This document shows positions 41,694 to 51,214 of a DNA stretch of 64,000 nt, one piece after another. The DNA is from Rhizobium sp. L51/94 (lineage in GTDB: Bacteria; Pseudomonadota; Alphaproteobacteria; Rhizobiales; Rhizobiaceae): positions 411,501 through 475,500 of the forward strand of contig NZ_CP072141.1 in assembly GCF_019355555.1 (NCBI RefSeq), in the 5' to 3' direction. Within the stretch, counting starts at the first letter, position 1. The number at the start of each line of letters is the position of its first letter. The position numbers were made by a program, and so were the translations under genes. A model generated the notes under the pieces. The model did not search any database. It worked only from the letters and a program-made list of their open reading frames with translations, and had not been told where the DNA came from.

Positions 41694-42887
41694 ATGATCC
41701 CCGGTAATCCGCCGCATCATACGAAGCCCGACGAAGAGCCCGTAACGATCGATCTGGAAGCCAACGCGGCTGACCGCCGCGAAGCCGAGATCGAAAGTCA
41801 CAAGGACGAAATCGGCACCTCCGCCACGGACACAGTGGACATCAAGCCGCAGCCCGAGCCGGAACCGGCATACGAGCCCGCCGGAACAACGCCGACAGAG
41901 CCACCGGCCCCGACAGCCACGGCACCCGCCAACAGCACCACGGGACTGATTGCAGCCGGCATCGTCGGCGGCCTGATCGCGCTGATCGGTGCCGGAGCGC
42001 TGCAATATGCAGGCGTCCTGCCCGCCGCTTCCGGAAATGATAAGCAGCAATTCACGTCGTTGGACGCTGAGATCGACGGGCTGAAGCAGAGCGTCGCCAA
42101 CCTGGCCACCTCTCCCGCAGCAACGCCGGATGCCGCGCTGGAAGCACGCATTGGCGCGCTCGAGACAGCCCTAAAGAACAACCCGCAGGCAGCAACCGCC
42201 AACGGCGCCGTCGACACCGCCTCCGCCCAGAAAATTTCCGATCTGACGGCCGAAGTCGACCAGCTCAAGGCCAGCCTGACGCAGACCTCGCAGACGCAGG
42301 CCACGACCGGCGCCGACATCAGCAAGCGGCTGGACGATGCTGAAAAGAAACTGAACGACCCGGGCAAGGATGTCGCCGTTGCCCAGGCAATCGCTGCTGC
42401 CGGCCTCAAGGCGGCGATCGATCGCGGCGGCCCGTTCCGCGCCGAACTCGACACCTTTGCCGGCGTCTCTCCTAACGACCCGACAGTGGAAACCCTGGGC
42501 AAGTTTGCCGAAACCGGCGTGCCATCGCGCGCGGAACTGATCCGCCAGGTCCCGGATGTTGCCACCACCATCATCGGTGCGACAGAAAAGCCGGCTGAAA
42601 CCCAGGGCTGGAGCGACCGCCTGATGGAAAGCGCCAAGTCGCTGGTGACCGTTCGCCCCGTCGGCAATATCAAGGGTGACGGAGTCGACGCCATTGCCGC
42701 CCGCTTCGAGGACAAGATCCGCAACGGCGACCTGCCGGGCGCTGTCAGTGAGTGGAATAGTCTCCCGGAAACCGGCAAGATGGCATCGGCGGCGTTCAAA
42801 CAGTCGATCGAAGCCAGGATCAAGGTCGAGGATCTCGTCGGTGAAACCCTGTCGAAGGCGATTGCCGGCGCCGGCAAGCAGAGCTGA
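41694..42887 (+). CDS. Mitofilin-family inner membrane protein (alphaproteobacterial Mic60)
   Basis: 397 residues. A cytoplasmic Pro/Glu/Thr-rich N terminus, one membrane span at about 83-110 (GLIAAGIVGGLIALIGAGAL), a periplasmic coiled-coil rich in Ala/Asp/Lys/Gln, and a C-terminal mitofilin-like region (VSEWNSLPETGKMASAAFKQ). Alphaproteobacterial homologues of the cristae-junction protein Mic60 are known in exactly this place, beside hemY in the haem operon. GAGGA precedes the ATG. A general role in bending or contacting the envelope membrane is inferred from the family. Confidence 0.85.
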   Translation: MIPGNPPHHTKPDEEPVTIDLEANAADRREAEIESHKDEIGTSATDTVDIKPQPEPEPAYEPAGTTPTEPPAPTATAPANSTTGLIAAGIVGGLIALIGAGALQYAGVLPAASGNDKQQFTSLDAEIDGLKQSVANLATSPAATPDAALEARIGALETALKNNPQAATANGAVDTASAQKISDLTAEVDQLKASLTQTSQTQATTGADISKRLDDAEKKLNDPGKDVAVAQAIAAAGLKAAIDRGGPFRAELDTFAGVSPNDPTVETLGKFAETGVPSRAELIRQVPDVATTIIGATEKPAETQGWSDRLMESAKSLVTVRPVGNIKGDGVDAIAARFEDKIRNGDLPGAVSEWNSLPETGKMASAAFKQSIEARIKVEDLVGETLSKAIAGAGKQS

Positions 42888-42896
42888 GGTAAGAAC

Positions 42897-44537
42897 ATGA
42901 TCGTCAGACTGCTTGTCTTTATCGTCCTGATCCTTGCACTCGGTTACGGCTTCTCCTGGCTGGCCGATCGTCCGGGCGACCTGTCGCTGATGTGGGGTGG
43001 CGAGCTATATCAGACCAAGCTGATTGTCGCCGCCAGCCTGCTGATCGCCATCGTCGCTGCTGTCATGATCGTCTGGTCGCTGCTGCGGATGATCTGGACC
43101 TCGCCCCATGCCGTCAGCCGCTATTTTCGGGCCCGCAAGCGTGACCGCGGCTATCAGGCATTGTCGACCGGGCTGATTGCCGCCGGCGCCGGCAATGCGC
43201 TGCTGGCCCGCAAGATGGCTGCTCGTTCGCGTGGCCTGATCCGCGCCGACCAGGAACCTCTGATCAGCCTTCTCGAGGCGCAGGCAGCGCTGATCGAAGG
43301 CAACCACGACGAGGCGCGCGCCAAGTTCGAGCTGATGGCCAAAGATCCGGAGACCCGGGAACTCGGCCTCCGTGGCCTCTATCTCGAGGCCAAGCGCCTC
43401 GGTGCCGATGAAGCTGCCCGGCAATATGCCGAACAGGCTGCAGACAAGGCGCCCTACCTGCCTTGGGCAGCACAGGCGACGCTCGAATATCGCAGCCGCG
43501 CCGGCCGCTGGGACGATGCCATCCGTCTTCTCGACCAGCAGAAGGTCGCAAGGGTCATCGGCAAGGACGAGGCGAACCGACTGCGCGCCGTGCTTCTGAC
43601 GGCACGCGCCACCGACCGGCTCGACGCCAACCCGACCGGTGCGCGCGACGACGCGCTGGCCGCCCTGAAGCTTTCCGACAATCTCGTGCCTGCCGCGCTG
43701 ATTGCCGCCAAGGCGCTGTTTCGCGAAGACAAGATCCGCAAGGCAGCAGCGGTGCTGGAGGATGCCTGGAAGGTTTCTCCCCATCCCGAAATAGGCCGCG
43801 CCTACGTTCGCGCCCGCAGCGGCGACAGTGTGCTGGATCGCCTGAAACGCGCCGAGAAGCTGGAAGCGCTGCGACCCAACAATGTGGAAGCATTGCTGAT
43901 CACGGCGCAGGCAGCACTCGATGCCGGCAATTTTGCTGTCGCCCGCAGCAAGGCGGAAGCCGCCGCCCGCATGCAGCCCCGCGAGGGCGCCTTCATGCTG
44001 CTCGCCGACATAGAGGACGCCGAGACACGCGACCAGGGACGCACCCGCCACTGGCTCGCCCAGGCCTTGCGCGCACCGCGCGACCCGGCCTGGATGGCCG
44101 ATGGTTTCGTGTCCGACAAGTGGCTCCCGGTTTCTCCGATCTCGGGCAAGCTCGATGCCTTCGAATGGCGGTCGCCTTTCAGCCAACTTGAAGGACCGGT
44201 CGAGGAAGGCACGGTCGCCTCTTTCGAGACGGCGCTCCGCAACCTGCCGCCGCTGGCGGATCTGCGCCCGGCCGCTGCTCCAGTTTCCGGGCAACCTGTC
44301 CAGGAGCCACCTGCTGTAGCCAAGCCTTTGCCATCGGGACCGTTGCCAGCCAACTCTCCGCCAGCCAAACCCATGCCGGCCAGAACGCAGCCATCGACGG
44401 CGCTGGTCACCGTGACAAAACCCGAAAGCCCGAAAAAGCCCGAGCCCCGCCCCTTCTTTGGCGGCGCCCCGGACGATCCGGGTGTCCGCACCACAAAGGC
44501 AGATCTGGAGCCCAAGACCCGGCTGAAGCTTTTTTAA
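42897..44537 (+). CDS. hemY: HemY-like TPR membrane protein
   Basis: 546 residues. Two N-terminal membrane spans (IVRLLVFIVLILALGYGFSWL and LIVAASLLIAIVAAVMIVWSLL) are followed by the HemY_N domain and TPR-like helical repeats (LGADEAARQYAEQAADKAP and similar). The C terminus is a long Pro-rich tail (PLPANSPPAKPMPARTQPST). Despite the name, this family (COG3898) is not protoporphyrinogen oxidase; its exact role is unknown. It starts 9 bases after the mitofilin gene. Confidence 0.9.
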   Translation: MIVRLLVFIVLILALGYGFSWLADRPGDLSLMWGGELYQTKLIVAASLLIAIVAAVMIVWSLLRMIWTSPHAVSRYFRARKRDRGYQALSTGLIAAGAGNALLARKMAARSRGLIRADQEPLISLLEAQAALIEGNHDEARAKFELMAKDPETRELGLRGLYLEAKRLGADEAARQYAEQAADKAPYLPWAAQATLEYRSRAGRWDDAIRLLDQQKVARVIGKDEANRLRAVLLTARATDRLDANPTGARDDALAALKLSDNLVPAALIAAKALFREDKIRKAAAVLEDAWKVSPHPEIGRAYVRARSGDSVLDRLKRAEKLEALRPNNVEALLITAQAALDAGNFAVARSKAEAAARMQPREGAFMLLADIEDAETRDQGRTRHWLAQALRAPRDPAWMADGFVSDKWLPVSPISGKLDAFEWRSPFSQLEGPVEEGTVASFETALRNLPPLADLRPAAAPVSGQPVQEPPAVAKPLPSGPLPANSPPAKPMPARTQPSTALVTVTKPESPKKPEPRPFFGGAPDDPGVRTTKADLEPKTRLKLF

Positions 44538-44549
44538 GAATGAAACCGC

Positions 44550-45035
44550 ATGTTTGAACGCTTCCAGGAATTCTTTCAAAGTCTGACGACAGATCATTCG
44601 AAGCCCGGCCTTGCGCCCGACGATCCACGGATCTCGGTGGCGGCGCTCTGCATCCAGGTGATGGAGGCCGACGGCAAGGTCGAGGCCAGCGAGAAGAAGG
44701 CCCTGCGCCGGTTGCTCAAGGACCAGTATGGCCTCGATGGCCGTGAGCTGGATGCGCTGATCGCGGCAGGCACCGAGGCCGAGAACGAGGCCGTCGACTA
44801 TTTCCGCTTTACCTCGGATCTCAAGCGCCATCTCGACAGCGACCAGCGCATAGAACTGATCGGCATCCTCTGGGATATCGTCTATGCCGATGGCGAGCGC
44901 AGCGAAATGGAAGACGATGCCATCTGGCGGATCGCCGAGTTGCTGGGCGTGTCCGGCCGCGAGCGCATCATGAAGCGGCAGGAGGCAGCGGCGCGGGTGC
45001 CGGGCCTCGCCGTGGAGGCCGACGATGCGGATTGA
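44550..45035 (+). CDS. TerB-family protein
   Basis: 161 residues, all helical, with two repeats of the TerB metal-site motif: VMEADGKVEASEK and IVYADGERSEMED. TerB-like proteins are linked to tellurite and other stress resistance, but stand-alone alphaproteobacterial members have no defined function. It begins 12 bases after hemY and overlaps the next gene by 11 bases. Confidence 0.88.
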   Translation: MFERFQEFFQSLTTDHSKPGLAPDDPRISVAALCIQVMEADGKVEASEKKALRRLLKDQYGLDGRELDALIAAGTEAENEAVDYFRFTSDLKRHLDSDQRIELIGILWDIVYADGERSEMEDDAIWRIAELLGVSGRERIMKRQEAAARVPGLAVEADDAD

Positions 45036-45756
45036 GGCGGCCAACAGCTGCCACCGCCGGCCGATCCTGATCGTGTTGCACCAGGAGCGCTCCAGCGCCG
45101 GGCGCGTCGGGCAGATGCTGCTGCAGAAGGGCTACGACCTGGATATTCGCCGTCCCGTCCTCGGCGATCCCCTGCCGGAAACCCTTGAGGCGCACGGCGG
45201 CGCCGTTGTCTTCGGCGGACCGATGAGTGCCAACGACAGCGATCCCTTCGTGCGCTCGGAAATCAGCTGGCTGGATGTTCCGCTGCGAGAGAACCGCCCG
45301 TTCCTCGGCATCTGCCTCGGTGCCCAGATGCTGGTGCGCCAGCTCGGCGGCAAGGTACAGGCCCGGCCGGATGAAAAGGCTGAAATCGGCTGGTATCCGC
45401 TGCATCCGACCGAGCGCGGACGTCAGCTGATGCGCTGGCCGCCTATGGTCTACCACTTCCACCGCGAAGGCTTCGATCTGCCCGCTGGAGCGGAGCTCCT
45501 GGCCAAGGGCGATACCTACCCCAACCAGGCATTCCGCTATGGCGAAAACGCCTGGGGCCTGCAGTTTCACGCCGAACTGACCCGTGCCATGATGCAGCGC
45601 TGGGTCGTCCATGGTGCCCATCGCTTCGCACTGCCCAACGCCCAACAAGGTCGAGATCATCTGGAGGGCCGTATGCTTTTCGACGGTGCGCTCAGGCAGT
45701 GGCTGTCGGAATTTCTCGATATCGTCTTCGAGACGCAGGTCGCGGTCGCGGCCTGA
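45025..45756 (+). CDS. Class I glutamine amidotransferase
   Basis: 243 residues. The nucleophile Cys lies in FLGICLGAQMLVRQLGG, and the His of the catalytic pair in LQFHAELT, so the triad looks complete. It resembles GMP-synthase-like stand-alone amidotransferases of unknown acceptor. The ATG lies inside the terB 3' end, indicating coupling. It ends 5 bases from a convergent MFS gene. Confidence 0.9.
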   Translation: MRIEAANSCHRRPILIVLHQERSSAGRVGQMLLQKGYDLDIRRPVLGDPLPETLEAHGGAVVFGGPMSANDSDPFVRSEISWLDVPLRENRPFLGICLGAQMLVRQLGGKVQARPDEKAEIGWYPLHPTERGRQLMRWPPMVYHFHREGFDLPAGAELLAKGDTYPNQAFRYGENAWGLQFHAELTRAMMQRWVVHGAHRFALPNAQQGRDHLEGRMLFDGALRQWLSEFLDIVFETQVAVAA

Positions 45757-45767
45757 ACCGATCAGGC
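45751..45767. repeat. Inverted repeat formed by two convergent stop codons
   Basis: GCCTGA-ACCGA-TCAGGC: the last Ala codon and stop of the amidotransferase gene pair with the same codons of the MFS gene on the other strand. Confidence 0.5.
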
Positions 45768-47015
45768 TGACCCTGCGGCGTTTTCATCCGGGGCATCCAG
45801 CGCGTCGATCTTGCGCAGCTGCGGAAAGCCTATTGCCCAGATGATAGCCACTGCCAAGGTGCCGACACCGCCGATCACGACCGCCGGCACCGCCCCGAAT
45901 ACGGAGGCCATCGTCCCCGCACGGAATTCGCCGAGCTCGTTCGAGGCACCGACAAAGACCATGTTGACGGCATTGACCCGGCCTCGAACATGATCCGGCG
46001 TCCACAGGGCAATCAGGGTTTCCCGCACATAGACCGAGATCATGTCTGAAGCGCCCATGATCATCAGGGCAACGATCGACAGCCAGGGCGTGCTGGACAG
46101 GCCGAAAATCAGCGTTCCCACACCGAACATCGCCACGCCGGCAAACATGTAGACGCCTGCCCGATGACGGAGCGGATAGGTAGCCAGCAGCACCGCCGTA
46201 GCGATAGCGCCGACACCCGGTGCTGCCCGCAACAGCCCAAGCCCCCAGGGTCCGAGTGTCAGGATATCGCGGGCAAAGATCGGCATCAGCGCCACGGCGC
46301 CGCCGAGCAGCACTGCGAACAAGTCGAGCGAAATTGCACCGAGTACGACCTTCTCAGACCATATGAAGCGGTATCCGGCGAGGATGGTGCTCCAGTTGGT
46401 TGCCATCCCCGTGCTCCGCTGGACGGGCTTGGCAATCATCTGGATCAGGATGGCGCCGAGAATGGAAAATACCGCGGCCACCGCATAGGCAAAGCTTGGT
46501 CCAAGACCGTAGAGCAGACCACCGGCAACAGGACCAACGATTGCAGCAGTCTGCCACGAGGACGAATTCCAGGCGACGGCATTCGACAGGTCTTCTGGCG
46601 GGACGAGATTGGGCGCCAGCGACTGTGTGGCCGGCCCAAGGAAAGCCCGTTCGATCCCCATGATGGTGAGAATGCCGAAGACCGGCAACGGTGCGAATGA
46701 TCCCGTCGACGTCATCACCCACAGCGCCACGGCACAGAGCGCACCGACCAGCGTGCAGATTGCCACGATGTGGCGGCGGCTGTAGCGATCCGCGACCGAA
46801 CCGGTGACCAGCGTCAGAAGCAGCGACGGCAGGAACTGCACGAGGCCGATAAGGCCCAGGTAGATGGCGCTGCCCGTCTGGTCGTACATCTGCCAGCCGA
46901 CGGAGACACTGATGATCTGCGCGGCGAAGGAAACGAGAAAACGGGCAAAGAAGAAACGCGTGTAGGAAACATGGCGGAATGCGGCGAAGCGATCCGCAGA
47001 CGAGATAAGCGACAT
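45762..47015 (-). CDS. MFS transporter, EntS-like
   Basis: About 417 residues with roughly twelve hydrophobic spans. The loop between spans 2 and 3 reads GSVADRYSRRHIVAI, the major facilitator signature. The sequence resembles the EntS/MdfA-type drug or siderophore exporters; the substrate is unknown. ATG at 47015 with GGAAAG upstream is preferred over an in-frame start at 47066. Confidence 0.85.
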   Translation of the reverse strand: MSLISSADRFAAFRHVSYTRFFFARFLVSFAAQIISVSVGWQMYDQTGSAIYLGLIGLVQFLPSLLLTLVTGSVADRYSRRHIVAICTLVGALCAVALWVMTSTGSFAPLPVFGILTIMGIERAFLGPATQSLAPNLVPPEDLSNAVAWNSSSWQTAAIVGPVAGGLLYGLGPSFAYAVAAVFSILGAILIQMIAKPVQRSTGMATNWSTILAGYRFIWSEKVVLGAISLDLFAVLLGGAVALMPIFARDILTLGPWGLGLLRAAPGVGAIATAVLLATYPLRHRAGVYMFAGVAMFGVGTLIFGLSSTPWLSIVALMIMGASDMISVYVRETLIALWTPDHVRGRVNAVNMVFVGASNELGEFRAGTMASVFGAVPAVVIGGVGTLAVAIIWAIGFPQLRKIDALDAPDENAAGSA

Positions 47016-47149
47016 GAACGGCTTTCCGTTAGCGACCGCCGTAGATCCCCCACGGCCGTTAAACATGATTCATCGTGCCGGCGGGCATACCACTTGCTCG
47101 CGCCTTCGCCAATGTCTACATGTCTGTCAATCGCGAAATGGAGACGTAC

Positions 47150-47464
47150 ATGTCCGGAATACTTCTGGCGCTCTTTCAAGTCATTGATATCGTCTTGCAG
47201 CTTTACGTCTACATCCTGATAGCCAGTGCCATCTTCTCATGGCTCTACGCCTTCAACGTGATCAATTCGAGCAACCAGTTCGTGAACTCGGTCGGCCGCT
47301 TCCTCTACAATGTCACCGAGCCGGTTCTCAATCCCCTCCGGCGCATCTTGCCGAACCTCGGCGGCATCGACATTTCGCCGATTGTCGTGTTGCTGATCAT
47401 CTTCTTCATTCAGGCGGTCCTGCATAACACGGTCTACCCGGCCCTCCTTCAACTGACGATGTGA
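47150..47464 (+). CDS. YggT family membrane protein
   Basis: 104 residues with two membrane spans ([21 protein letters not shown] and [18 protein letters not shown]) separated by [20 protein letters not shown], the conserved YggT loop. The function is not established; it is linked to osmotic and division phenotypes in other bacteria. ATG at 47150 has GGAG upstream. It overlaps yggU by four bases. Confidence 0.9.
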   Translation: MSGILLALFQVIDIVLQLYVYILIASAIFSWLYAFNVINSSNQFVNSVGRFLYNVTEPVLNPLRRILPNLGGIDISPIVVLLIIFFIQAVLHNTVYPALLQLTM

Positions 47465-47775
47465 GCAGCGCCTGGCGCAAGCTTGCAGACCATGTCCGAT
47501 TGTCCGTCCGGCTGACGCCGAATGGCGGCCGCGATGAGATAGACGGTATCGAGACCGGCGCCGATGGCGAGGTCCATATCAAGGTGCGCGTCAGCGATGT
47601 GCCCGAAAAGGGCAAGGCCAACAAGGCGCTGATCGCCTTGCTGGCGAAAAGGCTCGGCCTGCCGAAATCCTCCATCAGCATCATTTCCGGCGACACAGCG
47701 CGCAAAAAAATCCTCCGGATCGACGGCGACCCGGAGGAAATATGCAAGGCTCTCTATGCTGTCGTAGAAGCCTGA
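47461..47775 (+). CDS. DUF167/YggU family protein
   Basis: 104 residues, with the family core [29 protein letters not shown] and [12 protein letters not shown]. Function is unknown. The GTG start overlaps the yggT stop (GTGA). Its stop abuts the ppa stop on the opposite strand without any gap. Confidence 0.92.
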   Translation: MSSAWRKLADHVRLSVRLTPNGGRDEIDGIETGADGEVHIKVRVSDVPEKGKANKALIALLAKRLGLPKSSISIISGDTARKKILRIDGDPEEICKALYAVVEA

Positions 47776-47781
47776 TCAGGC
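47770..47781. repeat. Perfect 12-bp palindrome at abutting convergent stops
   Basis: GCCTGATCAGGC is its own reverse complement; it holds the final Ala codon and TGA of both yggU and ppa. Confidence 0.7.
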
Positions 47782-48318
47782 CTTCTTCTCGGCCGCATTG
47801 TGGCGAGCGATGGCTTCGAGGATCAATTCGCCGGCTTCCTTGGCACCCTTCCAGCCATAGATCTTCACCCACTTGCCGGGCTCCAGATCCTTGTAATGCT
47901 GGAAGAAATGCTCGATCTGCTTGATGGTGATATCAGGCAGGTCAGTGTATTCCTTGACCTTCTCGTAGCGCAGCGTCAGCTTCGGCGACGGGACGGCAAT
48001 GATCTTCTCGTCCTTGCCGGAGTTGTCTTCCATCATCAGCACGCCGATAGGGCGGACGTTGATGACGCAGCCGGGAACGAGCGGCCGGGTGCTGGCGATC
48101 AGCACATCGATCGGGTCGCCGTCTTCCGACAGCGTATGCGGCACGAAGCCGTAATTGCCTGGATAGGTCATCGGCGTGTAGAGGAAACGGTCGACGACAA
48201 GCGTGCCGGCTTCCTTGTCCATTTCGTACTTGATCGGGTCGCCGCCAACCGGCACTTCGACGATGACGTTGACGTCTTCAGGTGGATTTTTACCAATGGA
48301 AATTGCGTCGATGCGCAT
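47776..48318 (-). CDS. ppa: Inorganic pyrophosphatase
   Basis: 180 residues of family I soluble pyrophosphatase: [17 protein letters not shown], the metal-binding DGDPIDVLI, and [13 protein letters not shown]. It drives biosynthesis by hydrolysing PPi. AGGGGAC precedes the ATG. Confidence 0.98.
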   Translation of the reverse strand: MRIDAISIGKNPPEDVNVIVEVPVGGDPIKYEMDKEAGTLVVDRFLYTPMTYPGNYGFVPHTLSEDGDPIDVLIASTRPLVPGCVINVRPIGVLMMEDNSGKDEKIIAVPSPKLTLRYEKVKEYTDLPDITIKQIEHFFQHYKDLEPGKWVKIYGWKGAKEAGELILEAIARHNAAEKKA

Positions 48319-48502
48319 GGGAGTCCCCTAAACTATGATAGCTGCCAGCCACTTAATCGGAAATAACCGGTAAGGCAACAGCGCTTCGAAAGCATGGCCT
48401 GCTTTGAGCCAAGGCCAAAAACCCCGACACCTACAAATGAATTGGCGGCGAAATTACGACGGCCGCCGCATTATGCCCGACCGCCGTGATCGCCAGCCGG
48501 CC

Positions 48503-49009
48503 TTACGGCCAGACAAAGCCGATCTTCTTCACCTGCTCGCCGCCAAAGGTCTCCAGCCCCTCGCAGAAATCGAGCCCGCCGTGGCTGCGATAGAAACGCT
48601 CGGCATTCTCGTTGTCTTCCAGGCACCAGACAACCATGCCCTTGCAGCCCAGCGACTTCAGCAGCCGCCGCGCCTCGCCGAACAGCAGACGGCCGAGGCC
48701 GATCCCCTGATATTCCGGACGGAGATAAAGCTCGTAGATCTCGCCTTCCTGCGGTAGCGCACGCGCCCGGTTGAGGCCAAGTGTCGCATAGCCTGCAACG
48801 GTGCCGGCAACATCGAGAACGAGCAGGGTCGCCGGTCCGCGCGTCGCCCGGCGCCACCAGGCTTCGCCGCGCCGCTCGATCATCTGCGACAGTGCACGGT
48901 GTGGAATGATGCCGGTGTAGGCATACTGCCAGGACAGCCGATGCGTCTCCGAAATGGCTCGGGCATCGTGCGGTTCAGCCCGCCGGACATCAATCGATAA
49001 CGTTTTCAT
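48503..49009 (-). CDS. GNAT family N-acetyltransferase
   Basis: 168 residues. Acetyl-CoA loop RPEYQGIGLGRLL (Q/RxxGxG/A), preceded by the YELYL strand and followed by NENAERFYRSHGG. The acceptor is unknown. ATG at 49009 is preferred over an in-frame start at 49069. Two CtrA-type motifs lie in the 115 bases upstream. Confidence 0.9.
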   Translation of the reverse strand: MKTLSIDVRRAEPHDARAISETHRLSWQYAYTGIIPHRALSQMIERRGEAWWRRATRGPATLLVLDVAGTVAGYATLGLNRARALPQEGEIYELYLRPEYQGIGLGRLLFGEARRLLKSLGCKGMVVWCLEDNENAERFYRSHGGLDFCEGLETFGGEQVKKIGFVWP

Positions 49010-49038
49010 AACGCCTACTTTGGCCCGGCAACCGCAAA

Positions 49039-49046
49039 TTAACCAT
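49039..49046. promoter_or_regulatory. CtrA-type half site before GNAT gene
   Basis: TTAACCAT on the plus strand, 29 bases before the minus-strand ATG at 49009. Confidence 0.45.
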
Positions 49047-49106
49047 CCAGCAATATTGCCGGAAACCATTTGCCCACAGGCTTTATGTGTGGACTAGCGC
49101 CAAACG

Positions 49107-49122
49107 TTAACTCTTTTTTAAC
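49107..49122. promoter_or_regulatory. Candidate CtrA binding site, full motif, before GNAT gene
   Basis: TTAA-CTCTTTT-TTAAC; with the flanking G it reads GTTAA-N7-TTAAC and is symmetric, so it matches the consensus on both strands. It is 97 bases before the GNAT ATG and downstream of the typA terminator. Confidence 0.6.
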
Positions 49123-49154
49123 GGATGTCACAAGAGGCCAAAAATCGAACATGC

Positions 49155-49187
49155 AAATAAAAAACCCCGATGCAAGCACCGGGGTTT
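49155..49187 (-). terminator. Rho-independent terminator of typA
   Basis: Minus strand: AAACCCCG and CGGGGTTT with a 10-base loop, then TTTATTT. It lies 25 bases after the typA stop. Confidence 0.92.
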
Positions 49188-49212
49188 GAGGTCTTCTGGG
49201 TGTCGAAAAGCC

Positions 49213-51027
49213 TTATGCGCTCTTCTTGCCGAAACGCTTGCGATCGTTCGGGTCCAGATAGGTCTTGCGCAGACGAATGGACTTCGGCGTGACTTCCATG
49301 AGTTCGTCGTCCTGGATCCAGGAGAGCGCCCGGTCGAGCGTCATGCGGATCGGCGGCGTCAGGCGGACAGCTTCGTCCTTGCCGGCAGACCGGATGTTGG
49401 TCAGCTGCTTGCCCTTCAGCACGTTGACTTCGAGGTCGTTGTCACGCGTGTGGATGCCGATGATCATGCCGGCATAGACCTTTTCACCTGGCTCGATGAT
49501 CATCGGGCCGCGATCTTCAAGGTTGAACATGGCGTAGGCCACGGCTTCCCCGGACTGGTTGGACAACAGGACGCCGTTGCTGCGGCCGCCGATTTCGCCC
49601 TTGAAAGGCTGGTAGCTATGGAACAGGCGGTTCATGATCGCCGTGCCGCGCGTGTCGGTCAAAAGCTCCGACTGGTAGCCGATCAGGCCGCGGGTTGGCG
49701 CGTAGAATACCAGACGCAGACGATTGCCGCCCGACGGACGAAGCTCGACCATCTCGGCCTTGCGCTCGGACATCTTCTGGACAACGATACCGGAATGCTC
49801 TTCGTCGACGTCGATGACGACTTCTTCGATCGGCTCCAGCTTGTTGCCGTTTTCGTCGTCATGCATGACGACGCGAGGACGCGACACAGCCAGTTCGAAG
49901 CCTTCGCGGCGCATGGTTTCAATCAGAACGGCGAGCTGCAATTCGCCGCGGCCGGATACGTAGAACGAATCCTTGGCTTCCGACTCTTCGACCTTCAGCG
50001 CAACGTTGCCTTCGGCTTCCTTCATCAGGCGGTCGCGGATGACGCGCGAGGTAACCTTGTCGCCTTCGGTGCCGGCCAGCGGGCTGTCGTTGACGATGAA
50101 GGACATGGTGACGGTCGGCGGATCGATCGGCTGGGCATGCAGCGGCTCGGTAACAGCCGGATCGCAGAAAGTATCGGCAACCGTGCCCTTGGAAAGGCCG
50201 GCGATGGCGATGATGTCACCTGCGAAGGCTTCTTCGATCGGCTGGCGCTCGATGCCGCGGAACGCGAGGATCTTCGAGATACGGCCGGTTTCGATGGTCT
50301 TGCCATCGACGCCCATGACCTTGACAGGCTGGTTCGACTTGATCGAACCGGAATGGATGCGACCGGTGATGATACGGCCGAGGAACGGGTTGGCTTCGAG
50401 CAGCGTGCCGATCATGCGGAACGGGCCTTCGCCGACAGTCGGCTCTGGTACATGCTTGAGCACGAGGTCGAGCAACGGGCCGAGGCCCTGGTCCATCGGG
50501 CCTTCTGGTGCAGTGTTCATCCAGCCAGCACGGCCGGAACCGTAAAGGATCGGGAAGTCGAGCTGTTCGTCGGTAGCGTCGAGGGCAGCAAAGAGGTCGA
50601 AGACTTCGTTGACGACTTCTTCGTGACGCGCGTCCGGACGGTCGATCTTGTTGATCGCGACGATCGGGCGAAGGCCGACCTTCAGCGCCTTGCCGACCAC
50701 GAACTTGGTCTGCGGCATCGGGCCTTCGGCAGCATCGACCAGCACGATAGCGCCATCTACCATCGAAAGGATACGCTCGACTTCGCCGCCAAAGTCGGCG
50801 TGGCCGGGGGTGTCGACGATGTTGATGCGAACATCTCTCCAGACGACCGAGGTCGCCTTCGCCAGGATCGTGATGCCACGTTCCTTTTCGAGTTCGTTCG
50901 AATCCATCATGCGCTCAACGGTGCGCTGGTTGTCGCGGAACGAACCGGACTGCTTCAGGAGTTCGTCGACAAGCGTCGTCTTGCCGTGGTCAACGTGCGC
51001 GATGATCGCGATATTTCGCATAGACAT
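49213..51027 (-). CDS. typA: Ribosome-associated GTPase TypA/BipA
   Basis: 604 residues. G1 [10 protein letters not shown]3 [13 protein letters not shown]4 NKIDRPDAR, then EF-G-like domains III and V and the BipA-specific C-terminal domain. It supports ribosome assembly and stress adaptation. The frame is open 46 codons upstream, but the [17 protein letters not shown] start at 51027 matches the family. No strong ribosome binding site is seen. Confidence 0.96.
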   Translation of the reverse strand: MSMRNIAIIAHVDHGKTTLVDELLKQSGSFRDNQRTVERMMDSNELEKERGITILAKATSVVWRDVRINIVDTPGHADFGGEVERILSMVDGAIVLVDAAEGPMPQTKFVVGKALKVGLRPIVAINKIDRPDARHEEVVNEVFDLFAALDATDEQLDFPILYGSGRAGWMNTAPEGPMDQGLGPLLDLVLKHVPEPTVGEGPFRMIGTLLEANPFLGRIITGRIHSGSIKSNQPVKVMGVDGKTIETGRISKILAFRGIERQPIEEAFAGDIIAIAGLSKGTVADTFCDPAVTEPLHAQPIDPPTVTMSFIVNDSPLAGTEGDKVTSRVIRDRLMKEAEGNVALKVEESEAKDSFYVSGRGELQLAVLIETMRREGFELAVSRPRVVMHDDENGNKLEPIEEVVIDVDEEHSGIVVQKMSERKAEMVELRPSGGNRLRLVFYAPTRGLIGYQSELLTDTRGTAIMNRLFHSYQPFKGEIGGRSNGVLLSNQSGEAVAYAMFNLEDRGPMIIEPGEKVYAGMIIGIHTRDNDLEVNVLKGKQLTNIRSAGKDEAVRLTPPIRMTLDRALSWIQDDELMEVTPKSIRLRKTYLDPNDRKRFGKKSA

Positions 51028-51101
51028 ATGGGCTACTCGGAGGGTTTGCGGGCAGCCAATTGTGCGGCCCTTATCTTCGGTTGAGGCGCTCATAGCCTGT
51101 T

Positions 51102-51117
51102 TTTCGCATTTGCGAAA
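51102..51117. repeat. Palindrome upstream of typA
   Basis: TTTCGCA-TT-TGCGAAA, 7-bp perfect arms, about 75 bases before the typA ATG. An operator or leader hairpin is possible. Confidence 0.4.
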
Positions 51118-51143
51118 GGGGGGGCGCGACAAAGCAGCGTCTT

Positions 51144-51178
51144 CCCTGCCCCAGCGCAATCGCATGGCTGGGACAGGG
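51144..51178 (-). terminator. Stable hairpin after the M3 peptidase gene
   Basis: On the minus-strand RNA CCCTGTCCCAGC pairs with GCTGGGGCAGGG over 12 bp with one G-U, 37 bases past the stop. The mispair on the plus strand indicates selection on the minus-strand RNA. No T tract follows. Confidence 0.5.
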
Positions 51179-51214
51179 TATGCTGTTCAATTGATCAACC
51201 GCCGGCACAAAGCC

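Noticed and set aside
49186..51084. A 632-codon plus-strand frame opposite typA
   Set aside because: Antisense shadow; typA has all its GTPase motifs.
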